Source: DASVFB01 sp963815965 (GTDB lineage: Bacteria > Actinomycetota > Thermoleophilia > Gaiellales > Gaiellaceae). From it: a stretch of 64,000 nt of DNA. Position numbers and translations under genes: made by a program. Every line of letters starts with the position of its first letter. The stretch's first letter is position 1. Location: contig CAWFIT010000001.1 of NCBI GenBank assembly GCA_963815965.1, positions 620,001-684,000 on the forward strand. The letters run 5' to 3'. The notes under the pieces are model-generated. The model was not told the DNA's origin. It worked only from the letters and a program-made list of their open reading frames with translations, and did no database searches. Shown piece by piece: positions 59,247-64,000 of this stretch.

Positions 59247-61307
59247 TCACTCCTCGACGCGGCGGGCGAGGCTCGCCGCGTCGGGCAGGTGGTACAGCGC
59301 CTGGAAGGCGACCGCGCGCTTGCGGCCAACGTCGAGCCGTCGCTCGTCGTCCTCCGGCAGGAGCTGGAACGCCTCGTTGTAGAGCCCGACCGCCCGCTCC
59401 TTCGCCCAGCCGCGACCGGCGTAGTCGGCGGCTTGCACGAAGTACGACACGGCGCGCTCGACGTCGGCCGCCTCGCGCCAGTGGAATGCGAGCGTCGCGG
59501 CCGACTCTCCCGTCGCGGTCGTCGTCTCCTCCAGGAAGCGGGCGACCGTCGCGTGCCGCTCACGCCGAAGCGCGCGCGGGACCGTCGCGTAGGCGACCTG
59601 GCGCAGGAGCCCGTGCTTGAACGTGTATTGCTCGTCCCCCTGGATCCGCGAGACCGCCTCGCGCCGGATGAGGCCGCGCTCCTGGAGCGCGCCGAGCAGC
59701 ACGCTCAACCCGACGCTCCGCCGCTCGATCCGCTCGAGCGCACCGCGCCAGAAGATCTTCCCGACCACGGCGGCGTCGAGGAGAATCGCCCGCTCGTCCG
59801 GCTCGAGCGCGTCGAGGCGCGCCGCGAGGATGCTGCGGATCGTCGTCGGGAGCGCGTCGGCTTCGCCCACCGACCGCTCGACGACGACGGCCGCGAGCTC
59901 CTCGATGAAGAGCGGATTTCCTTCAGCAGCCGCGGCTAGCCGTTCGGCGTAGTCACCCTCGATTCGGCCGGCGAGGAGTTGCGCCGCGAGGTGCTCGGCC
60001 TCCCGCTCCGGAAGCGGATCGAGGGCCAGCGACGTCGCCGAGATGAGACCGCCGCCCCACGCAGGCCGGCTCGTGAAGAGCTCCGGGCGCGTGAGCGCCA
60101 CGAACAGCACCGGTACATCCTGCGTCCGCACCGTGAGCACCTCGATCAGGTCGAGCAGGCTCGAGTCGGCCCAGTGGATGTCCTCGAAGACGAGCACGTC
60201 GGCCGGTCGCGGGCAATGCTCTCCACGAACTGCCGCGCCACGAAAAACAGCGCTTCGCGGTCGACGTCACGGTCGATCTGGAAGCCGAGCAGCAGCGCCA
60301 GGTTCTCGATCGACTCGGAGTCGGTCTGGAGCAAGCCCGACAACTTCTCCCGGGCGACTTCTGGAGAGTCGCTGTCGAAGATGCCCGCCGCCTGCTTCAC
60401 GTGCTGGGCGAAGGCGCCGTAGGCCGAGCTCTCGCCGTACGGAATCGAGCGCCCGCGCAGCGGCAGCCCGCCCTGCGACTCGACGGAACGCGCGAATTCC
60501 TCTGCGAGGCGGCTCTTGCCGATGCCTGCAGGCCCGATCACCGTCACGAGGTGGGGCCGTCGCTCGTCGCAGACCTGATCCCAGAGCCGGCCGAGTAGAT
60601 CGAGGTCGCGCTCGCGCCCCACGAGCGGAGCGTGGGACAGCGCGCGCTCGCCCGCTGGCGCCGCGGCCCTGAGGGCGATCCAGACCTCGATCGGCTCCGC
60701 CTTTCCCTTCGCGAGCACCGGAGCTGCCGTCGCGTACGCGATCGTTGAGCGCGTGGCCGCATGCGTCTCGCGTCCGACGAGCACGCCGTTGATGGGCGCG
60801 GCCGCCTGGAGGCGCGATGCCGTGTTCACGACGTCCCCGACGACCATCGTCTCGCCTTGCTCTGGCCGGGCGTCGAGGTCGACGATCGCCTCGCCCGTGT
60901 TGACTGCGAGCCGAGCCTGCAGGTCGAGCTCCTGGTCTGCGTGGTTCATCAGCTGGAGCTCGTCGCGGATCGCGAGCGCGGTGCGCACGGCCCGCTCGGC
61001 GTCGTCGCCGTGCGCGACCGGCGCGCCGAAGATGCCCGAGCACGGCGTCGCCGACGAACTTCTCGATCCGGCCGCCGTGCCGCTCGATTTCCGTACGAAC
61101 CCGCTCGTAGTACGGCGTCAAGAACGACCGCACGTCTTCGGGGTCGAGCTGCTCGGCGCGGGACGTGAAGCCGACGATATCGACGAACAGGACGCTGACG
61201 ACCCGCCGCTCCTCCCGGTGCGCGCCCGTCGCCAGCGCGGCACCGCAGTGCAGGCAGAAGCGCGCAATCTCCGGGTTCTCTTGACCGCAGGAGGGGCAAA
61301 CCGACAC
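59247..61307 (-). pseudogene. Zinc-ribbon / cyclase / AAA ATPase regulator, two frameshifts
   Basis: Second cyclase-ATPase. N-terminus MSVCPSCGQENPEIARFCLHCGAAL (zinc ribbon, in pieces), cyclase domain VVSVLFVDIVGFTSRAEQL and KFVGDAVLG. One shift near 61035 leads to IFGAPVAHGDDAERAVRTAL and VVGDVVNTASRLQAA, then the ATPase VGRERDLDLLGRLWD with Walker A IGPAGIGKSRLAEE. Another shift near 60205 leads to LVFEDIHWADSSLLDL (Walker B) and the rest to the stop at 59247. Corrected length is about 690 residues without the long TPR of the 20-kb homologue. TAGGCT lies exactly 6 bases before the GTG (61314-61319), overlapping the amidase start. Confidence 0.8.
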
Positions 61308-61319
61308 GCTGACAGCCTA
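61308..61319 (-). promoter_or_regulatory. Leaderless -10 element of the cyclase-ATPase gene, within the amidase start
   Basis: TAGGCT on the - strand (61314-61319) ends 6 bases before the cyclase GTG; the same bases include the A of the amidase ATG (61319). The two genes therefore start 11 bp apart and cannot both be initiated by separate nonoverlapping promoters. Confidence 0.55.
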
Positions 61320-62444
61320 TGGAATCGCCCGACGGCATCTTTCTCGCACGGCCGGAGGTTCCCGCGGTCGGTAAGGCGCTCGCGGTCAAGGACCTCTTCG
61401 ACACCGAAGGGCTCACGACGACGTACGGCTCGGCGATCTTCGCCGACCACGTGCCGGGCAAGACTGCGGAGGCGGTGCGCCGGCTCGAGGCGTCGGGGTA
61501 CGCGAACGTCGGCAAGACGAACCTGCACGAGTTCGCCTACGGCGTCACGTCGATGAACCCGCACTTCGGCTGGGTCCCGAACCCGCTCGCGCCCGGACGG
61601 ATCCCCGGCGGCTCGAGCGGAGGCTCGGCCGCTGCGCTCGCGGCAGGGCTCGCCGATGCGGCGCTCGGAACGGACACAGGGGGCTCGATCCGGATTCCCG
61701 CCGCGTACTGCGGCATCGTCGGCTTCAAGCCGACCTTCGGGCTCGTCCCGCTCGACGGTTGCTGGCCGCTCGCGCCGAGCTACGACCACGCCGGCCCGAT
61801 GGCGCGCACGGTCGAGGAGTGCGTGACGATGCTGAAGGCGCTCGCGCCGGGCTTCGAGCCGGCGCCCGTGCCCGAGCTCGCCGATGTTCGTGTCGCGGTC
61901 GCGTGGCTCGACGACGCGCAGGAGGGCGTGCGGCAGCGGGTCGAAGCAGCCGCGGCGCACTTCCCTAACCGCGAGCGCATCGATTTTCCGCGCGGCCACG
62001 GGCCATCTGAAGGTCTTCATGCGCGAGATCGCCGACGTGCACGCGACGCTCTTCGAGGAGCAGCCGGAGGCGTACGGCGCGGACGTCGCGCGCAAGATCC
62101 GGGAGTGCCTGGCCCTGACCGACGCGGAGTTTCGCGAGGGGGAACGGGCACGAGCCAGCCTGCGCGACGAGGCGGCCGAGCGGCTCGACGGCTTCGACCT
62201 GCTCCTGACGCCGACGCAGGGATTCGTGGCGCCGACCTACGAGGAGGCCGCGGACGACTCTCTGCGCCTGGGCATCACCCGCTTCACGAACCCCTTCAAC
62301 GCCCTCGGTTGGCCGGCGCTGGCGCTTCCGTGCGGCCCTGCCGAGCACGGCTTGCCCGCGTCGATCCAGCTCGTCGGCCGCGCGGGCGCCGATTCGTTCG
62401 TCCTCGCTGTAGGAGCGGCGCTGGAGGCTCGAGTAGCCGCCTAG
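61319..62444 (+). pseudogene. Amidase (amidase-signature family), one frameshift
   Basis: Amidase-signature enzyme. Catalytic lysine in ALAVKDLFDTEGL (about residue 24) and the Ser-cisSer motif in PGGSSGGSAAALAAG and GTDTGGSIRIPAAYCG. One shift near 61995-62005 (FPRGHG, expected ATGHLKVFMREIADVHATLF) moves to the frame that ends at 62444. Corrected length about 375 residues, close to the short amidases. The ATG overlaps the -10 of the divergent cyclase. Substrate unknown. Confidence 0.8.
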
Positions 62445-62452
62445 AACTGCGC

Positions 62453-63295
62453 CTACTCCAAAGCGGCGATCACCGCTGCCTCGTACACCGGGTCTCGCGT
62501 GAAGCGGTCGAGCTGGCTCGACAGCAGCTCTGAGGCGGGAGGACGCTCTCCCGGCGGCGCGTCGATCGCCTTGCCGTCGACGTACACGGACGTCAGCACG
62601 TCCGCAGGTTCGTGCTCCAGGTCGACATCGTGACCGAGTCTCGAGCTCAGCCACCCCGCGAGCAGGACCGCCTGGGCGCGCGTCGCCGTGACCGAGATCT
62701 CGTGTCCTTCGAAGGGCCAAGCGAGCGCAAGCTCGCGCCGCCAGCGCTCCGTTCGCTCCCACGCGATGTCCGAGACGGCGGTGCGGTCGAAGCGCTTGGC
62801 GAGCTTCCCGTAGCCTTGTGACAACGTGTCACTTGGCCACTCGGTCGAGTCGACGATCAACCGGTCGACGACCTCGACGACCTCGTCGAACACCTCGTCG
62901 AACTCGGGCAGCCCGCGCCAGCGGCAGAACACCGGAAGGTCGGCGACGAGGAGCGGCACGACGATGCTGGAGGGATGGCGCGACCGGTCGCCGCAGAGCC
63001 GTACGCGAATCACCTCGGCGCACGACGTCCGCGGGCCGGCGGCGAAGAATTGCACCGACGCGTCGAGGTCGAGTCCATCGTCGTCCTCGGGCCGCGGAAA
63101 GAGGAGGATCGTCCGCGACGGATGCTGCTCGGCGAGACCCGCGAGCGTTCGCTCGGCGGCCTCCTCCCACCCGGTAGGCACCCATGCGAGGTGCGTCATG
63201 ACGCTCGTCCGCTGGTTCGGCGCCTGTCCCTCGGCCGTCGACGCGTCCCTAAGCTCGGCAAGCTCCCGCTCGATCTCGAGAACGGTGGAGGCCAT
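62453..63295 (-). CDS. opcA: Glucose-6-phosphate dehydrogenase assembly protein
   Basis: 280 residues from ATG 63295, overlapping the zwf stop (ATGA). MASTVLEIERELAELRDAS, MTHLAWVPTG, RTILLFPRPEDD, SSIVVPLLVADLPVFCRWRGLPEF (in pieces) match OpcA, required for assembly and redox activation of G6PD in actinobacteria and cyanobacteria. Placement directly after zwf is the usual arrangement. The frame open to 63433 is unlikely. Confidence 0.92.
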   Translation of the reverse strand: MASTVLEIERELAELRDASTAEGQAPNQRTSVMTHLAWVPTGWEEAAERTLAGLAEQHPSRTILLFPRPEDDDGLDLDASVQFFAAGPRTSCAEVIRVRLCGDRSRHPSSIVVPLLVADLPVFCRWRGLPEFDEVFDEVVEVVDRLIVDSTEWPSDTLSQGYGKLAKRFDRTAVSDIAWERTERWRRELALAWPFEGHEISVTATRAQAVLLAGWLSSRLGHDVDLEHEPADVLTSVYVDGKAIDAPPGERPPASELLSSQLDRFTRDPVYEAAVIAALE

Positions 63296-64000
63296 CAGTG
63301 GCTTCGCCATTCGCGGCCGTCGCGCTCGATCAGCTCGTTCGCGCTCGCCGGCCCCCACGTGCCTGCAGCGTAGTTCGGGAAGTTCGGCCGGTCGCGCCGC
63401 CACGCTGCGACGATCGCGTCGACGAGCGACCACTGCTCCTCGACCTCGTCGGTGCGCGTGAACAGCGTCTGGTCGCCGAGCATCGCGTCGAGGATCAGCC
63501 GCTCGTACGCCTCGGGCAAGCCGGTCCGGAACGCGCCGCCGTAGAGGAAGTCCATGTGCACGTTGCGGATCGTCATCCCCGCGCCGGGAACCTTCGCGCC
63601 GATCGCGAGCGACACGCCCTCGTCCGGCTGGACGTGGATGACGAGCACGTTCGGCCGGAGGCCCTCGGTCGCCGACTCCTCGAACGGCGGGTGCGGCGCG
63701 CGCTTGAAGTGGATCGCGATCGTCGTCTCTCGCCGGGCAAGCCGCTTCCCCATGCGCACGTAGAACGGCGTGTCTGCCCAGCGCCAGTTGTCGACGAAGA
63801 GCTTCGCGGCGACGTACGTGTCGGTCATCGAGTTGGGGTCGACGCCCTCCTCCTCCCGGTAGCCCGGAACTTCGTCGCCCTCGATGTAGCCGCGCCCGTA
63901 CTGCCCGCGCACGACCGACTTCGGGCCCGGCGTGTGCAGCGAACGCAGCGCCTTCACCTTCTCGTTCCGTACCTGCTCCGCCGTGAAGTCGATCGGAGGC
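63295..64000 (-). CDS. zwf: Glucose-6-phosphate 1-dehydrogenase, N-terminal part outside window
   Basis: The C-terminal ~235 residues of G6PD: PPIDFTAEQVRNEKVKALRSL at the window edge, RGQYGRGYIEGDEVPGYREE, NWRWADTPFYVRMGKRLARRETTIAIHFK (in pieces), LVIHVQPDEGVSLAIGAKVPG and GDQTLFTRTDEVEEQW. The start and NADP-binding half are beyond base 64000. Makes 6-phosphogluconolactone and NADPH. Overlaps opcA by ATGA. Confidence 0.95.
   Translation of the reverse strand, partial: PPIDFTAEQVRNEKVKALRSLHTPGPKSVVRGQYGRGYIEGDEVPGYREEEGVDPNSMTDTYVAAKLFVDNWRWADTPFYVRMGKRLARRETTIAIHFKRAPHPPFEESATEGLRPNVLVIHVQPDEGVSLAIGAKVPGAGMTIRNVHMDFLYGGAFRTGLPEAYERLILDAMLGDQTLFTRTDEVEEQWSLVDAIVAAWRRDRPNFPNYAAGTWGPASANELIERDGREWRSH

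Overview
The window looks like a chromosomal segment of a high-GC actinobacterium. Nearly all genes have GC-rich third positions. GTG and TTG starts are common, genes in operons overlap by ATGA/GTGA/TTGA, and an OpcA/G6PD pair plus F420/flavin-type oxidoreductases are present. The gene mix (PuuD-type urate hydroxylase, BMP/Nup purine transporter, hydantoinase cluster, zinc-ribbon cyclase-ATPases, caa3 oxidase) suggests the class Thermoleophilia (Gaiella/Solirubrobacter-like). That placement is inference, not proof. No rRNA, tRNA, CRISPR array, complete IS element or prophage was seen.

Layout. 1-4.9 kb: threonine operon (lysC end, hom, thrC, thrB, a HAD phosphatase). 4.9-20 kb: a purine uptake and degradation block. 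It has a BMP-type nucleoside/purine ABC transporter, a compact M20 amidohydrolase, DUF3830, puuD, uraD, uraH, an 8-oxoguanine/guanine-type deaminase and adenine deaminase. A divergent three-subunit molybdenum hydroxylase (xanthine dehydrogenase type) and a purine phosphoribosyltransferase complete it. 20-27.4 kb: accessory genes (cyclase-ATPase regulator, hydrolase, VOC protein, two GNATs, flavin-dependent oxidoreductase) and two truncated gene remnants that meet tail to tail. 27.4-33.2 kb: a hydantoin/pyrimidine-type catabolic block (carbamoyl-amino-acid amidohydrolase, hydantoinase, semialdehyde dehydrogenase, class III aminotransferase). 33.2-36.5 kb: polar amino acid ABC transporter whose two permeases carry frameshifts. 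36.6-39.6 kb: subtilase and an anchored acidic protein.

39.6-52.3 kb is a Pho regulon: two OmpR-type response regulators, a minimal histidine kinase, phoU-pstBAC, pstS, Pit and its DUF47 partner, a Ppx/GppA phosphatase, two arsenate-reductase/LMW-phosphatase-like proteins, uppP and an unassigned ATP-grasp ligase. Four promoter regions carry 11-bp-phased GTTCACC-type repeats that match the actinobacterial PHO box. 52.3-58.9 kb: a lysyl-transferase-like membrane protein, an EamA transporter and a caa3 oxidase operon. 59-64 kb: a second cyclase-ATPase, an amidase, opcA and the C-terminal part of zwf.

Three signals go beyond gene content. First, a 168-nt imperfect hairpin (39588-39755) has every transition-type mismatch as a G-U wobble on the + strand only, which points to a structured RNA. 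Second, at least nine genes have a TANNNT box exactly 6-7 nt before the start codon, a strong leaderless-transcription signature. Third, about ten single-base indels lie in otherwise well-conserved genes, which suggests uncorrected sequence errors or recent decay.
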